Source of the DNA: Karalla daura
Taxonomy: Eukaryota; Chordata; Actinopteri; Chaetodontiformes; Leiognathidae
Assembly: GCA_029224185.1 (NCBI GenBank)
Contig: JANZKI010000029.1
Span: forward strand, 372,001-436,000
Direction: 5' to 3'
DNA: 64,000 bases
Under the pieces are notes generated by a model. That model searched no databases, was not told the origin of the DNA, and saw nothing but the letters and a program-made list of their open reading frames with translations. Below, one piece after another: positions 21,598-35,624 of this stretch. The stretch's first letter is position 1, and every line of letters starts with the position of its first letter. The translations under genes and the position numbers were made by a program.

Positions 21598-23503
21598 CTA
21601 GTTGTGCTTGTCTACAGCCCCCTGCCTAGGAAGCGGTGAGGAAAAGCTCTTTGAAAAAGTGTGTTTACGCATTCACCATGGGCCATTACGCAGTGCAGCA
21701 ACAGGCCTAAACAGTGTTTAGAGCGCCTAGTTAAGCCTGTTTACAGCCCCCTGCATAGGAAACGGTGGGGAAAAGCACGTTGAAAAAGTGTGTTGTGACG
21801 CATTCACTATCAGCCATTACGCAGTGCAGCAACAGGCCGAAACAGTGTTTAGAACGCCTTGTTGGGCCTGTTTACAGCCCCCTGCGTAGGAAAAGGTGGG
21901 GAAAAGCGCTGTGAAAAAGTGTGTTGACGCATTCACCGTTGGCCATTACGCAGTGCAGCAACAGGCCTAAACAGTGTTTAGAACGCCTAGTTGGGCTTGT
22001 CTACAGCCATCTGCGTAGAAAACAGTAGGGATAAGCGCTTTGAAAAAGTGTGTTGACGCATTCACCATTGCCCATTACGCAGTGCAGCAACAGGCCTAAA
22101 CAGTGTTTAGAACGCCCAGTTGGGCCTGTTTACAGCCGCCTGCGTAGGAAACGGTGGGGAAAAGCGCTTTGAAACAGTGTGTAAACGCATTCGCCATCGG
22201 CCATTACTCGGTGCAGCAACAGGCTTAAACAGTGTTTAGAACGCCTAGTTGGGCCTGTTTACAGCCCCGTGCATAGGAAACTGTGGGGAAAAGCGCTTTG
22301 AAAAAGTGTGTTGTGACGCATTCACTCTCGGCGATAACGCAGTGCAGCAACAGGCCTAAACAGTGTTTAGAACGCCTAGTTGGGCCTGTTTTAGCCCCCT
22401 GCCGAGGAAACGGTGGGGATAAGCGCTATGAAAAAGTGTGTTGACGCATTCACCATTGGCCATTACGCAGTGCAGCAACAGGCCTAAACAGTGTTTAGAA
22501 CACCCAGCTGGGCCTGTTTACAGCCGCCTGCGTAGGAAACGGTGGGGAAAAGCGCTTTGAAACAGTGTGTAAACGCATTCGCCATCGACCATTACTCGGT
22601 GCAGCAACAGGCTTAAACAGTGTTTAGAACGCGTAGTTGGGCCTGCTTACAGCCCCCTGTGTAGGAAACGCGCTTTGAAAAAGTGTGTTGACGCATTCAC
22701 CGTCGGCCATTTGTCTCTGTAGCAACAGGCCGAAAAAGTGTTTAGAACGCCTTGTTGGGCCTGTTTTAGCCCCCTGCTTCGGAAACGGTGGGGATAAGCG
22801 ATTTGAAAAAATGTGTTGACGCATTCACTATCGCCCATTACGCAGTGCAGCAACAGGCCTAAACAGTGTTTAGAACGCCTAGTTGGGCTTGTCTACAGCC
22901 CCCTGTGTCGGAAGCGGTGAGGAAAAGCTCTTTGAAAAAGTGTGTTTACGCATTCACCATGGGCCATTACGCAGTGCAGCAACAGGCCTAAACAGTGTTT
23001 AGAGCGCCTAATTGGGCCTGTTTATAGCCCCCTGCGTAGGAAACGGTGGGGAAAAGCGCTTTGAATCAGTGTGTAAACGCATTCGCCATCGGCCATTACT
23101 CGGTGCAGCAACAGGCTTAAACAGTGTTTAGAACGCCTAGTTGGGCCTGTTTACAGCCCCGTGCATAGGAAACTGTGGGGAAAAGCGCTTTGAAAAAGTG
23201 TGTTGTGACGCATTCACTCTCGGCGATAACGCAGTGCAGCAACAGGCCTAAACAGTGTTTAGAACGCCTAGTTGGGCCTGTTTTAGCCCCCTGCCGAGGA
23301 AACGGTGGGGATAAGCGCTTTGAAAAAGTGTGTTGACGCATTCACCATTGGCCATTACGCAGTGCAGCAACAGGCCTAAACAGTGTTTAGAACGCCCAGC
23401 TGGGCCTGTTTACAGCCGCCTGCGTAGGAAACGGTGGGGAAAAGCGCTTTGAAACAGTGTGTAAACGCATTCGCCATCGACCATTACTCGGTGCAGCAAC
23501 AGG

Positions 23504-24393
23504 CTTAAACAGTGTTTAGAACGCGTAGTTGGGCCTGCTTACAGCCCCCTGTGTAGGAAACGCGCTTTGAAAAAGTGTGTTGACGCATTCACCGTCGGCC
23601 ATTTGTCTCTGTAGCAACAGGCCGAAAAAGTGTTTAGAACGCCTTGTTGGGCCTGTTTTAGCCCCCTGCTTCGGAAACGGTGGGGATAAGCGATTTGAAA
23701 AAATGTGTTGACGCATTCACTACCGCCCATTACGCAGTGCAGCAACAGGCCTAAACAGTGTTTAGAACGCCTAGTTGGGCTTGTCTACAGCCCCCTGTGT
23801 CGGAAGCGGTGAGGAAAAGCTCTTTGAAAAAGTGTGTTTACGCATTCACCATGGGCCATTACGCAGTGCAGCAACAGGCCTAAACAGTGTTTAGAGCGCC
23901 TAATTGGGCCTGTTTATAGCCCCCTGCGTAGGAAACGGTGGGGAAAAGTGCGTTGAAAAAGTGTGTTGACGCATTCACCGTTGGCCATTACACAGTGCAG
24001 CAACAGGCCTAAACAGTGTTTAGAACGCCAAGTTGGGCCTGTTTACAGCCCCGTGCATAGGAAACTGTGGAGAAAAGCGCTTTGAAAAAGTGTGTTATGA
24101 CGCATTCACTATCGGCCATTACGCAGTGCAGCAACAGGCCTAAACAGTGTTTAGAACGCCTAGTTGGGCCTGCTTTTGCCCCCTGCCTAGGACACGGTGG
24201 GGAAAAGCGCTTTGAAAAAGTGTGTATGCATTCACCATCGGCCAATACGCAGTGCAGCAACAGGCCTAAACAGTGTTTAGAACGCCCAGCTGGGCCTGTT
24301 TACAGCCGCCTGCGTAGGAAACGGTGGGGAAAAGCGCTTTGAAACAGTGTGTAAACGCATTCGCCATCGCCCATTACTCGGTGCAGCAACAGG
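23504..24393. repeat. 7-mer of 890 bp (M3-M4-M5-M6-M9-M1-M2)
   Basis: Lengths 118+128+129+129+131+126+129 add to 890. It uses M9-M1 where the 892-bp form uses M7-M8. The same order, in another phase, fills 72-961. Fusing its M6 and M9 would give the M6'-M1-M2-M3 start of the region C 9-mer. Confidence 0.8.
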
Positions 24394-27300
24394 CTTAAAC
24401 AGTGTTTAGAACGCGTAGTTGGGCCTGCTTACAGCCCCCTGTGTAGGAAACGCGCTTTGAAAAAGTGTGTTGACGCATTCACCGTCGGCCATTTGTCTCT
24501 GTAGCAACAAGCCGAAAAAGTGTTTAGAACGCCTTGTTGGGCCTGTTTTAGCCCCCTGCTTCGGAAACGGTGGGGATAAGTGATTTGAAAAAATGTGTTG
24601 ACGCATTCACTATCGGCCATTACGCAGTGCAGCAACAGGCCTAAACAGTGTTTAGAACGCCTAGTTGGGCTTGTCTACAGCCCCCTGTGTCGGAAGCGGT
24701 GAGGAAAAGCTCTTTGAAAAAGTGTGTTTACGCATTCACCATGGGCCATTACGCAGTGCAGCAACAGGCCTAAACAGTGTTTAGAGCGCCTAATTGGGCC
24801 TGTTTATAGCCCCCTGCGTAGGAAACGGTGGGGAAAAGCGCTTTGAAACAGTGTGTAAACGCATTCGCCATCGGCCATTACTCGGTGCAGCAACAGGCTT
24901 AAACAGTGTTTAGAACGCCTAGTTGGGCCTGTTTACAGCCCCGTGCATAGGAAACTGTGGGGAAAAGCGCTTTGAAAAAGTGTGTTGTGACGCATTCACT
25001 CTCGGCGATAACGCAGTGCAGCAACAGGCCTAAACAGTGTTTAGAACGCCTAGTTGGGCCTGTTTTAGCCCCCTGCCTAGGACACGGTGGGGATAAGCGC
25101 TTTGAAAAAGTGTGTTGACGCATTCACCATTGGCCATTACGCAGTGCAGCAACAGGCCTAAACAGTGTTTAGAACGCCCAGCTGGGCCTATTTACAGCCG
25201 CCTGCGTAGGAAACGGTGGGGAAAAGCGCTTTGAAACAGTGTGTAAACGCATTCGCCATCGACCATTACTCGGTGCAGCAACAGGCTTAAACAGTGTTTA
25301 GAACGCGTAGTTGGGTCTGCTTACAGCCCCCTGTGTAGGAAACGCGCTTTGAAAAAGTGTGTTGACGCATTCACCGTCGGCCATTTGTCTCTGTAGCAAC
25401 AGGCCGAAAAAGTGTTTAGAACGCGTTGTTGGGCCTGTTTTAGCCCCCTGCTTCGGAAACGGTGGGGATAAGCGATTTGAAAAAATGTGTTGACGCATTC
25501 ACTATCGCCCATTACGCAGTGCAGCAACAGGCCTAAACAGTGTTTAGAACGCCTAGTGGGGCTTGTCTACAGCCCCCTGTGTCGGAAGCGGTGAGGAAAA
25601 GCTCTTTGAAAAAGTGTGTTTACGCATTCACCATGGGCCATTACGCAGTGCAGCAACAGGCCTAAACAGTGTTTAGAGCGCCTAATTGGGCCTGTTTATA
25701 GCCCCCTGCGTAGGAAACGGTGGGGAAAAGCGCTTTGAAACGGTGTGTAAACGCATTCGCCATCGGCCATTACTCGGTGCAGCAACAGGCTTAAACAGTG
25801 TTTAGAACGCCTAGTTGGGCCTGTTTACAGCCCCGTGCATAGGAAACTGTGGGGAAAAGCGCTTTGAAAAAGTGTGTTGTGACGCATTCACTCTCGGCGA
25901 TAACGCAGTGCAGCAACAGGCCTAAACAGTGTTTAGAACGCCTAGTTGGGCCTGTTTTAGCCCCCTGCCGAGGAAACGGTGGGGATAAGCGCTTTGAAAA
26001 AGTGTGTTGACGCATTCACCATTGGCCATTACGCAGTGCAGCAACAGGCCTAAACAGTGTTTAGAACGCCCAGCTGGGCCTATTTACAGCCGCCTGCGTA
26101 GGAAACGGTGGGGAAAAGCGCTTTGAAACAGTGTGTAAACGCATTCGCCATCGACCATTACTCGGTGCAGCAACAGGCTTAAACAGTGTTTAGAACGCGT
26201 AGTTGGGCCTGCTTACAGCCCTGTGCATAGGAAACTGTGGAGAAAAGCGCTTTGAAAAAGTGTGTTGTGACGCATTCACTATCGGCCATTACGCAGTGCA
26301 GCAACAGGCCTAAACAGTGTTTAGAACGCCTAGTTGGGCCTGCTTTTGCCCCCTGCCTAGGACACGGTGGGGAAAAGCGCTTTGAAAAAGTGTGTATGCA
26401 TTCACCATCGGCCAATACGCAGTGCAGCAACAGGCCTAAACAGTGTTTAGAACGCCTAGTTGTGCTTGTCTACAGCCCCCTGCCTAGGAAGCGGTGAGGA
26501 AAAGCTCTTTGAAAAAGTGTGTTTACGCATTCACCATGGGCCATTACGCAGTGCAGCAACAGGCCAAAACAGTGTTTAAAGCGCCTAGTTAAGCCTGTTT
26601 ACAGCCCCCTGCATAGGAAACGGTGGGGAAAAGCACGTTGAAAAAGTGTGTTGTGACGCATTCACTATCAGCCATTACGCAGTGCAGCAACAGGCCGAAA
26701 CAGTGTTTAGAACGCCTTGTTGGGCCTGTTTACAGCCCCCTGCGTAGGAAAAGGTGGGGAAAAGCGCTGTGAAAAAGTGTGTTGACGCATTCACCGTTGG
26801 CCATTACGCAGTGCAGCAACAGGCCTAAACAGTGTTTAGAACGCCTAGTTGGGCTTGTCTACAGCCATCTGCGTAGAAAACAGTAGGGATAAGCGCTTTG
26901 AAAAAGTGTGTTGACGCATTCACCATTGCCCATTACGCAGTGCAGCAACAGGCCGAAACAGTGTTTAGAACGCCTAGTTGGGCCTGTTTTAGCCCCCTGC
27001 CGAGGAAACGGTGGGGATAAGCGCTATGAAAAAGTGTGTTGACGCATTCACCATTGGCCATTACGCAGTGCAGCAACAGGCCTAAACAGTGTTTAGAACA
27101 CCCAGCTGGGCCTGTTTGCAGCCGCCTGCGTAGGAAACGGTGGGGAAAAGCGCTTTGAAACAGTGTGTAAACGCATTCGCCATCGACCATTACTCGGTGC
27201 AGCAACAGGCTTAAACAGTGTTTAGAACGCGTAGTTGGGCCTGCTTACAGCCCCCTGTGTAGGAAACGCGCTTTGAAAAAGTGTGTTGACGCATTCACCG

Positions 27301-28794
27301 TCGGCCATTTGTCTCTGTAGCAACAGGCCGAAAAAGTGTTTAGAACGCCTTGTTGGGCCTGTTTTAGCCCCCTGCTTCGGAAACGGTGGGGATAAGCGAT
27401 TTGAAAAAATGTGTTGACGCATTCACTATCGCCCATTACGCAGTGCAGCAACAGGCCTAAACAGTGTTTAGAACGCCTAGTTGGGCTTGTCTACAGCCCC
27501 CTGTGTCGGAAGCGGTGAGGAAAAGCTCTTTGAAAAAGTGTGTTTACGCATTCACCATGGGCCATTACGCAGTGCAGCAACAGGCCTAAACAGTGTTTAG
27601 AGCGCCTAATTGGGCCTGTTTATAGCCCCCTGCGTAGGAAACGGTGGGGAAAAGCGCTTTGAATCAGTGTGTAAACGCATTCGCCATCGGCCATTACTCG
27701 GTGCAGCAACAGGCTTAAACAGTGTTTAGAACGCCTAGTTGGGCCTGTTTACAGCCCCGTGCATAGGAAACTGTGGGGAAAAGCGCTTTGAAAAAGTGTG
27801 TTGTGACGCATTCACTCTCGGCGATAACGCAGTGCAGCAACAGGCCTAAACAGTGTTTAGAACGCCTAGTTGGGCCTGTTTTAGCCCCCTGCCGAGGAAA
27901 CGGTGGGGATAAGCGCTTTGAAAAAGTGTGTTGACGCATTCACCATTGGCCATTACGCAGTGCAGCAACAGGCCTAAACAGTGTTTAGAACGCCCAGCTG
28001 GGCCTGTTTACAGCCGCCTGCGTAGGAAACGGTGGGGAAAAGCGCTTTGAAACAGTGTGTAAACGCATTCGCCATCGACCATTACTCGGTGCAGCAACAG
28101 GCTTAAACAGTGTTTAGAACGCGTAGTTGGGCCTGCTTACAGCCCCCTGTGTAGGAAACGCGCTTTGAAAAAGTGTGTTGACGCATTCACCGTCGGCCAT
28201 TTGTCTCTGTAGCAACAGGCCGAAAAAGTGTTTAGAACGCCTTGTTGGGCCTGTTTTAGCCCCCTGCTTCGGAAACGGTGGGGATAAGCGATTTGAAAAA
28301 ATGTGTTGACGCATTCACTACCGCCCATTACGCAGTGCAGCAACAGGCCTAAACAGTGTTTAGAACGCCTAGTTGGGCTTGTCTACAGCCCCCTGTGTCG
28401 GAAGCGGTGAGGAAAAGCTCTTTGAAAAAGTGTGTTTACGCATTCACCATGGGCCATTACGCAGTGCAGCAACAGGCCTAAACAGTGTTTAGAGCGCCTA
28501 ATTGGGCCTGTTTATAGCCCCCTGCGTAGGAAACGGTGGGGAAAAGTGCGTTGAAAAAGTGTGTTGACGCATTCACCGTTGGCCATTACACAGTGCAGCA
28601 ACAGGCCTAAACAGTGTTTAGAACGCCAAGTTGGGCCTGTTTACAGCCCCGTGCATAGGAAACTGTGGAGAAAAGCGCTTTGAAAAAGTGTGTTGTGACG
28701 CATTCACTATCGGCCATTACGCAGTGCAGCAACAGGCCTAAACAGTGTTTAGAACGCCTAGTTGGGCCTGCTTTTGCCCCCTGCCTAGGACACG

Positions 28795-31700
28795 GTGGGG
28801 AAAAGCGCTTTGAAACAGTGTGTAAACGCATTCGCCATCGACCATTACTCGGTGCAGCAACAGGCTTAAACAGTGTTTAGAACGCGTAGTTGGGCCTGCT
28901 TACAGCCCCCTGTGTAGGAAACGCGCTTTGAAAAAGTGTGTTGACGCATTCGCCGTCGGCCATTTGTCTCTGTAGCAACAGGCCGAAAAAGTGTTTAGAA
29001 CGCCTTGTTGGGCCTGTTTTAGCCCCCTGCTTCGGAAACGGTGGGGATAAGCGATTTGAAAAAATGTGTTGACGCATTCACTATCGGCCATTACGCAGTG
29101 CAGCAACAGGCCTAAACAGTGTTTAGAACGCCTAGTTGGGCTTGTCTACAGCCCCCTGTGTCGGAAGCGGTGAGGAAAAGCTCTTTGAAAAAGTGTGTTT
29201 ACGCATTCACCATGGGCCATTACGCAGTGCAGCAACAGGCCTAAACAGTGTTTAGAGCGCCTAATTGGGCCTGTTTATAGCCCCCTGCGTAGGAAACGGT
29301 GGGGAAAAGCGCTTTGAAACGGTGTGTAAACGCATTCGCCATCGGCCATTACTCGGTGCAGCAACAGGCTTAAACAGTGTTTAGAACGCCTAGTTGGGCC
29401 TGTTTACAGCCCCGTGCATAGGAAACTGTGGGGAAAAGCGCTTTGAAAAAGTGTGTTGTGACGCATTCACTCTCGGCGATAACGCAGTGCAGCAACAGGC
29501 CTAAACAGTGTTTAGAACGCCTAGTTGGGCCTGTTTTAGCCCCCTGCCGAGGAAACGGTGGGGATAAGCGCTTTGAAAAAGTGTGTTGACGCATTCACCA
29601 TTGGCCATTACGCAGTGCAGCAACAGGCCTAAACAGTGTTTAGAACGCCCAGCTGGGCCTATTTACAGCCGCCTGCGTAGGAAACGGTGGGGAAAAGCGC
29701 TTTGAAACAGTGTGTAAACGCATTCGCCATCGACCATTACTCGGTGCAGCAACAGGCTTAAACAGTGTTTAGAACGCGTAGTTGGGCCTGCTTACAGCCC
29801 TGTGCATAGGAAACTGTGGAGAAAAGCGCTTTGAAAAAGTGTGTTGTGACGCATTCACTATCGGCCATTACGCAGTGCAGCAACAGGCCTAAACAGTGTT
29901 TAGAACGCCTAGTTGGGCCTGTTTACAGCCCTGTGCATAGGAAACTGTGGAGAAAAGCGCTTTGAAAAAGTGTGTTGTGACGCATTCACTATCGGCCATT
30001 ACGCAGTGCAGCAACAGGCCTAAACAGTGTTTAGAACGCCTAGTTGGGCCTGCTTTTGCCCCCTGCCTAGGACACGGTGGGGAAAAGCGCTTTGAAAAAG
30101 TGTGTATGCATTCACCATCGGCCAATACGCAGTGCAGCAACAGGCCTAAACAGTGTTTAGAACGCCCAGCTGGGCCTGTTTACAGCCGCCTGCGTAGGAA
30201 ACGGTGGGGAAAAGCGCTTTGAAACAGTGTGTAAACGCATTCGCCATCGCCCATTACTCGGTGCAGCAACAGGCTTAAACAGTGTTTAGAACGCGTAGTT
30301 GGGCCTGCTTACAGCCCCCTGTGTAGGAAACGCGCTTTGAAAAAGTGTGTTGACGCATTCACCGTCGGCCATTTGTCTCTGTAGCAACAAGCCGAAAAAG
30401 TGTTTAGAACGCCTTGTTGGGCCTGTTTTAGCCCCCTGCTTCGGAAACGGTGGGGATAAGTGATTTGAAAAAATGTGTTGACGCATTCACTATCGGCCAT
30501 TACGCAGTGCAGCAACAGGCCTAAACAGTGTTTAGAACGCCTAGTTGGGCTTGTCTACAGCCCCCTGTGTCGGAAGCGGTGAGGAAAAGCTCTTTGAAAA
30601 AGTGTGTTTACGCATTCACCATGGGCCATTACGCAGTGCAGCAACAGGCCTAAACAGTGTTTAGAGCGCCTAATTGGGCCTGTTTATAGCCCCCTGCGTA
30701 GGAAACGGTGGGGAAAAGCGCTTTGAAACAGTGTGTAAACGCATTCGCCATCGGCCATTACTCGGTGCAGCAACAGGCTTAAACAGTGTTTAGAACGCCT
30801 AGTTGGGCCTGTTTACAGCCCCGTGCATAGGAAACTGTGGGGAAAAGCGCTTTGAAAAAGTGTGTTGTGACGCATTCACTCTCGGCGATAACGCAGTGCA
30901 GCAACAGGCCTAAACAGTGTTTAGAACGCCTAGTTGGGCCTGTTTTAGCCCCCTGCCTAGGACACGGTGGGGATAAGCGCTTTGAAAAAGTGTGTTGACG
31001 CATTCACCATTGGCCATTACGCAGTGCAGCAACAGGCCTAAACAGTGTTTAGAACGCCCAGCTGGGCCTATTTACAGCCGCCTGCGTAGGAAACGGTGGG
31101 GAAAAGCGCTTTGAAACAGTGTGTAAACGCATTCGCCATCGACCATTACTCGGTGCAGCAACAGGCTTAAACAGTGTTTAGAACGCGTAGTTGGGTCTGC
31201 TTACAGCCCCCTGTGTAGGAAACGCGCTTTGAAAAAGTGTGTTGACGCATTCACCGTCGGCCATTTGTCTCTGTAGCAACAGGCCGAAAAAGTGTTTAGA
31301 ACGCGTTGTTGGGCCTGTTTTAGCCCCCTGCTTCGGAAACGGTGGGGATAAGCGATTTGAAAAAATGTGTTGACGCATTCACTATCGCCCATTACGCAGT
31401 GCAGCAACAGGCCTAAACAGTGTTTAGAACGCCTAGTGGGGCTTGTCTACAGCCCCCTGTGTCGGAAGCGGTGAGGAAAAGCTCTTTGAAAAAGTGTGTT
31501 TACGCATTCACCATGGGCCATTACGCAGTGCAGCAACAGGCCTAAACAGTGTTTAGAGCGCCTAATTGGGCCTGTTTATAGCCCCCTGCGTAGGAAACGG
31601 TGGGGAAAAGTGCGTTGAAAAAGTGTGTTGACGCATTCACCGTAGGCCATTACACAGTGCAGCAACAGGCCTAAACAGTGTTTAGAACGCCTAGTTGGGC

Positions 31701-34290
31701 CTGTTTACAGCCCCGTGCATAGGAAACTGTGGAGAAAAGCGCTTTGAAAAAGTGCGTTGTGACGCATTCACTATCGGCCATTACGCAGTGCAGCAACAGG
31801 CCTAAACAGTGTTTAGAACGCCTAGTTGGGCCTGCTTTTGCCCCCTGCCTAGGACACGGTGGGGAAAAGCGCTTTGAAAAAGTGTGTATACATTCACCAT
31901 CGGCCAATACGCAGTGCAGCAACAGGCCTAAACAGTGTTTAGAACGCCTAGTTGTGCTTGTCTACAGCCCCCTGCCTAGGAAGCGGTGAGGAAAAGCTCT
32001 TTGAAAAAGTGTGTTTACGCATTCACCATGGGCCATTACGCAGTGCAGCAACAGGCCTAAACAGTGTTTAGAGCGCCTAGTTAAGCCTGTTTACAGCCCC
32101 CTGCATAGGAAACGGTGGGGAAAAGCACGTTGAAAAAGTGTGTTGTGACGCATTCACTATCAGCCATTACGCAGTGCAGCAACAGGCCGAAACAGTGTTT
32201 AGAACGCCTTGTTGGGCCTGTTTACAGCCCCCTGCGTAGGAAAAGGTGGGGAAAAGCGCTGTGAAAAAGTGTGTTGACGCATTCACCGTTGGCCATTACG
32301 CAGTGCAGCAACAGGCCTAAACAGTGTTTAGAACGCCTAGTTGGGCTTGTCTACAGCCATCTGCGTAGAAAACAGTAGGGATAAGCGCTTTGAAAAAGTG
32401 TGTTGACGCATTCACCATTGCCCATTACGCAGTGCAGCAACAGGCCTAAACAGTGTTTAGAACGCCCAGTTGGGCCTGTTTACAGCCGCCTGCGTAGGAA
32501 ACGGTGGGGAAAAGCGCTTTGAAACAGTGTGTAAACGCATTCGCCATCGGCCATTACTCGGTGCAGCAACAGGCTTAAACAGTGTTTAGAACGCCTAGTT
32601 GGGCCTGTTTACAGCCCCGTGCATAGGAAACTGTGGGGAAAAGCGCTTTGAAAAAGTGTGTTGTGACGCATTCACTCTCGGCGATAACGCAGTGCAGCAA
32701 CAGGCCTAAACAGTGTTTAGAACGCCTAGTTGGGCCTGTTTTAGCCCCCTGCCGAGGAAACGGTGGGGATAAGCGCTATGAAAAAGTGTGTTGACGCATT
32801 CACCATTGGCCATTACGCAGTGCAGCAACAGGCCTAAACAGTGTTTAGAACACCCAGCTGGGCCTGTTTGCAGCCGCCTGCGTAGGAAACGGTGGGGAAA
32901 AGCGCTTTGAAACAGTGTGTAAACGCATTCGCCATCGACCATTACTCGGTGCAGCAACAGGCTTAAACAGTGTTTAGAACGCGTAGTTGGGCCTGCTTAC
33001 AGCCCCCTGTGTAGGAAACGCGCTTTGAAAAAGTGTGTTGACGCATTCACCGTCGGCCATTTGTCTCTGTAGCAACAGGCCGAAAAAGTGTTTAGAACGC
33101 CTTGTTGGGCCTGTTTTAGCCCCCTGCTTCGGAAACGGTGGGGATAAGCGATTTGAAAAAATGTGTTGACGCATTCACTATCGCCCATTACGCAGTGCAG
33201 CAACAGGCCTAAACAGTGTTTAGAACGCCTAGTTGGGCTTGTCTACAGCCCCCTGTGTCGGAAGCGGTGAGGAAAAGCTCTTTGAAAAAGTGTGTTTACG
33301 CATTCACCATGGGCCATTACGCAGTGCAGCAACAGGCCTAAACAGTGTTTAGAGCGCCTAATTGGGCCTGTTTATAGCCCCCTGCGTAGGAAACGGTGGG
33401 GAAAAGCGCTTTGAATCAGTGTGTAAACGCATTCGCCATCGGCCATTACTCGGTGCAGCAACAGGCTTAAACAGTGTTTAGAACGCCTAGTTGGGCCTGT
33501 TTACAGCCCCGTGCATAGGAAACTGTGGGGAAAAGCGCTTTGAAAAAGTGTGTTGTGACGCATTCACTCTCGGCGATAATGCAGTGCAGCAACAGGCCTA
33601 AACAGTGTTTAGAACGCCTAGTTGGGCCTGTTTTAGCCCCCTGCCGAGGAAACGGTGGGGATAAGCGCTTTGAAAAAGTGTGTTGACGCATTCACCATTG
33701 GCCATTACGCAGTGCAGCAACAGGCCTAAACAGTGTTTAGAACGCCCAGCTGGGCCTGTTTACAGCCGCCTGCGTAGGAAACGGTGGGGAAAAGCGCTTT
33801 GAAACAGTGTGTAAACGCATTCGCCATCGACCATTACTCGGTGCAGCAACAGGCTTAAACAGTGTTTAGAACGCGTAGTTGGGCCTGCTTACAGCCCCCT
33901 GTGTAGGAAACGCGCTTTGAAAAAGTGTGTTGACGCATTCACCGTCGGCCATTTGTCTCTGTAGCAACAGGCCGAAAAAGTGTTTAGAACGCCTTGTTGG
34001 GCCTGTTTTAGCCCCCTGCTTCGGAAACGGTGGGGATAAGCGATTTGAAAAAATGTGTTGACGCATTCACTATCGCCCATTACGCAGTGCAGCAACAGGC
34101 CTAAACAGTGTTTAGAACGCCTAGTTGGGCTTGTCTACAGCCCCCTGTGTCGGAAGCGGTGAGGAAAAGCTCTTTGAAAAAGTGTGTTTACGCATTCACC
34201 ATGGGCCATTACGCAGTGCAGCAACAGGCCTAAACAGTGTTTAGAGCGCCTAATTGGGCCTGTTTATAGCCCCCTGCGTAGGAAACGGTG
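28795..34290. repeat. Long segmental copy, partner about 4,247-9,740
   Basis: Right-hand partner of the 24,548-bp-spaced pair. Its gggtctgc variant at 31.19 kb is shared with 25.31 kb rather than with the 6.6-kb partner, so parts of it have a different nearest relative. Confidence 0.75.
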
Positions 34291-34745
34291 GGGAAAAGCG
34301 CTTTGAATCAGTGTGTAAACGCATTCGCCATCGGCCATTACTCGGTGCAGCAACAGGCTTAAACAGTGTTTAGAACGCCTAGTTGGGCCTGTTTACAGCC
34401 CCGTGCATAGGAAACTGTGGGGAAAAGCGCTTTGAAAAAGTGTGTTGTGACGCATTCACTCTCGGCGATAATGCAGTGCAGCAACAGGCCTAAACAGTGT
34501 TTAGAACGCCTAGTTGGGCCTGTTTTAGCCCCCTGCCGAGGAAACGGTGGGGATAAGCGCTTTGAAAAAGTGTGTTGACGCATTCACCATTGGCCATTAC
34601 GCAGTGCAGCAACAGGCCTAAACAGTGTTTAGAACGCCCAGCTGGGCCTGTTTACAGCCGCCTGCGTAGGAAACGGTGGGGAAAAGCGCTTTGAAACAGT
34701 GTGTAAACGCATTCGCCATCGACCATTACTCGGTGCAGCAACAGG
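32962..34745. repeat. Tandem pair of the 892-bp 7-mer
   Basis: The only place where two complete 892-bp units lie back to back (32,962-33,853 and 33,854-34,745). Both carry the same CpG-to-TpG change in M7 (gcgataatgc, near 33,580 and 34,472) that I see in no other M7, which marks them as a recent local duplication. Confidence 0.85.
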
Positions 34746-35380
34746 CTTAAACAGTGTTTAGAACGCGTAGTTGGGCCTGCTTACAGCCCCCTGTGTAGGA
34801 AACGCGCTTTGAAAAAGTGTGTTGACGCATTCACCGTCGGCCATTTGTCTCTGTAGCAACAGGCCGAAAAAGTGTTTAGAACGCCTTGTTGGGCCTGTTT
34901 TAGCCCCCTGCTTCGGAAACGGTGGGGATAAGCGATTTGAAAAAATGTGTTGACGCATTCACTATCGGCCATTACGCAGTGCAGCAACAGGCCTAAACAG
35001 TGTTTAGAACGCCTAGTTGGGCTTGTCTACAGCCCCCTGTGTCGGAAGCGGTGAGGAAAAGCTCTTTGAAAAAGTGTGTTTACGCATTCACCATGGGCCA
35101 TTACGCAGTGCAGCAACAGGCCTAAACAGTGTTTAGAGCGCCTAATTGGGCCTGTTTATAGCCCCCTGCGTAGGAAACGGTGGGGAAAAGTGCGTTGAAA
35201 AAGTGTGTTGACGCATTCACCGTTGGCCATTACACAGTGCAGCAACAGGCCTAAACAGTGTTTAGAACGCCAAGTTGGGCCTGTTTACAGCCCCGTGCAT
35301 AGGAAACTGTGGAGAAAAGCGCTTTGAAAAAGTGTGTTGTGACGCATTCACTATCGGCCATTACGCAGTGCAGCAACAGG

Positions 35381-35624
35381 CCTAAACAGTGTTTAGAACG
35401 CCTAGTTGGGCCTGCTTTTGCCCCCTGCCTAGGACACGGTGGGGAAAAGCGCTTTGAAAAAGTGTGTATGCATTCACCATCGGCCAATACGCAGTGCAGC
35501 AACAGGCTTAAACAGTGTTTAGAACGCGTAGTTGGGCCTGCTTACAGCCCCCTGTGTAGGAAACGCGCTTTGAAAAAGTGTGTTGACGCATTCACCGTCG
35601 GCCATTTGTCTCTGTAGCAACAGG
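35381..35624. repeat. M1 joined directly to M3 (M2 missing), region A/B border
   Basis: M1 at 35,381-35,506 is followed at once by M3 at 35,507-35,624, while elsewhere M2 separates them. The join lies in the shared end gtgcagcaacagg. The next monomer is the first M4'. This is the point where the array changes character. Confidence 0.8.

Larger units (their letters stand above)
1..35624. repeat. Region A: heterogeneous satellite mosaic
   Basis: This part holds about 280 monomers of at least twelve classes. No single HOR dominates: 118-bp M3 monomers, useful as markers, lie 761 to 3,730 bp apart, with 892 bp the commonest spacing. Classes M10, M11 and M12 occur only here (last M12 at 32,316-32,444). 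Long segments are repeated at distances of kilobases with few differences, and the best-matching partner changes along the sequence, as expected from repeated unequal exchange or conversion. No protein-coding or RNA gene is seen. Confidence 0.85.
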
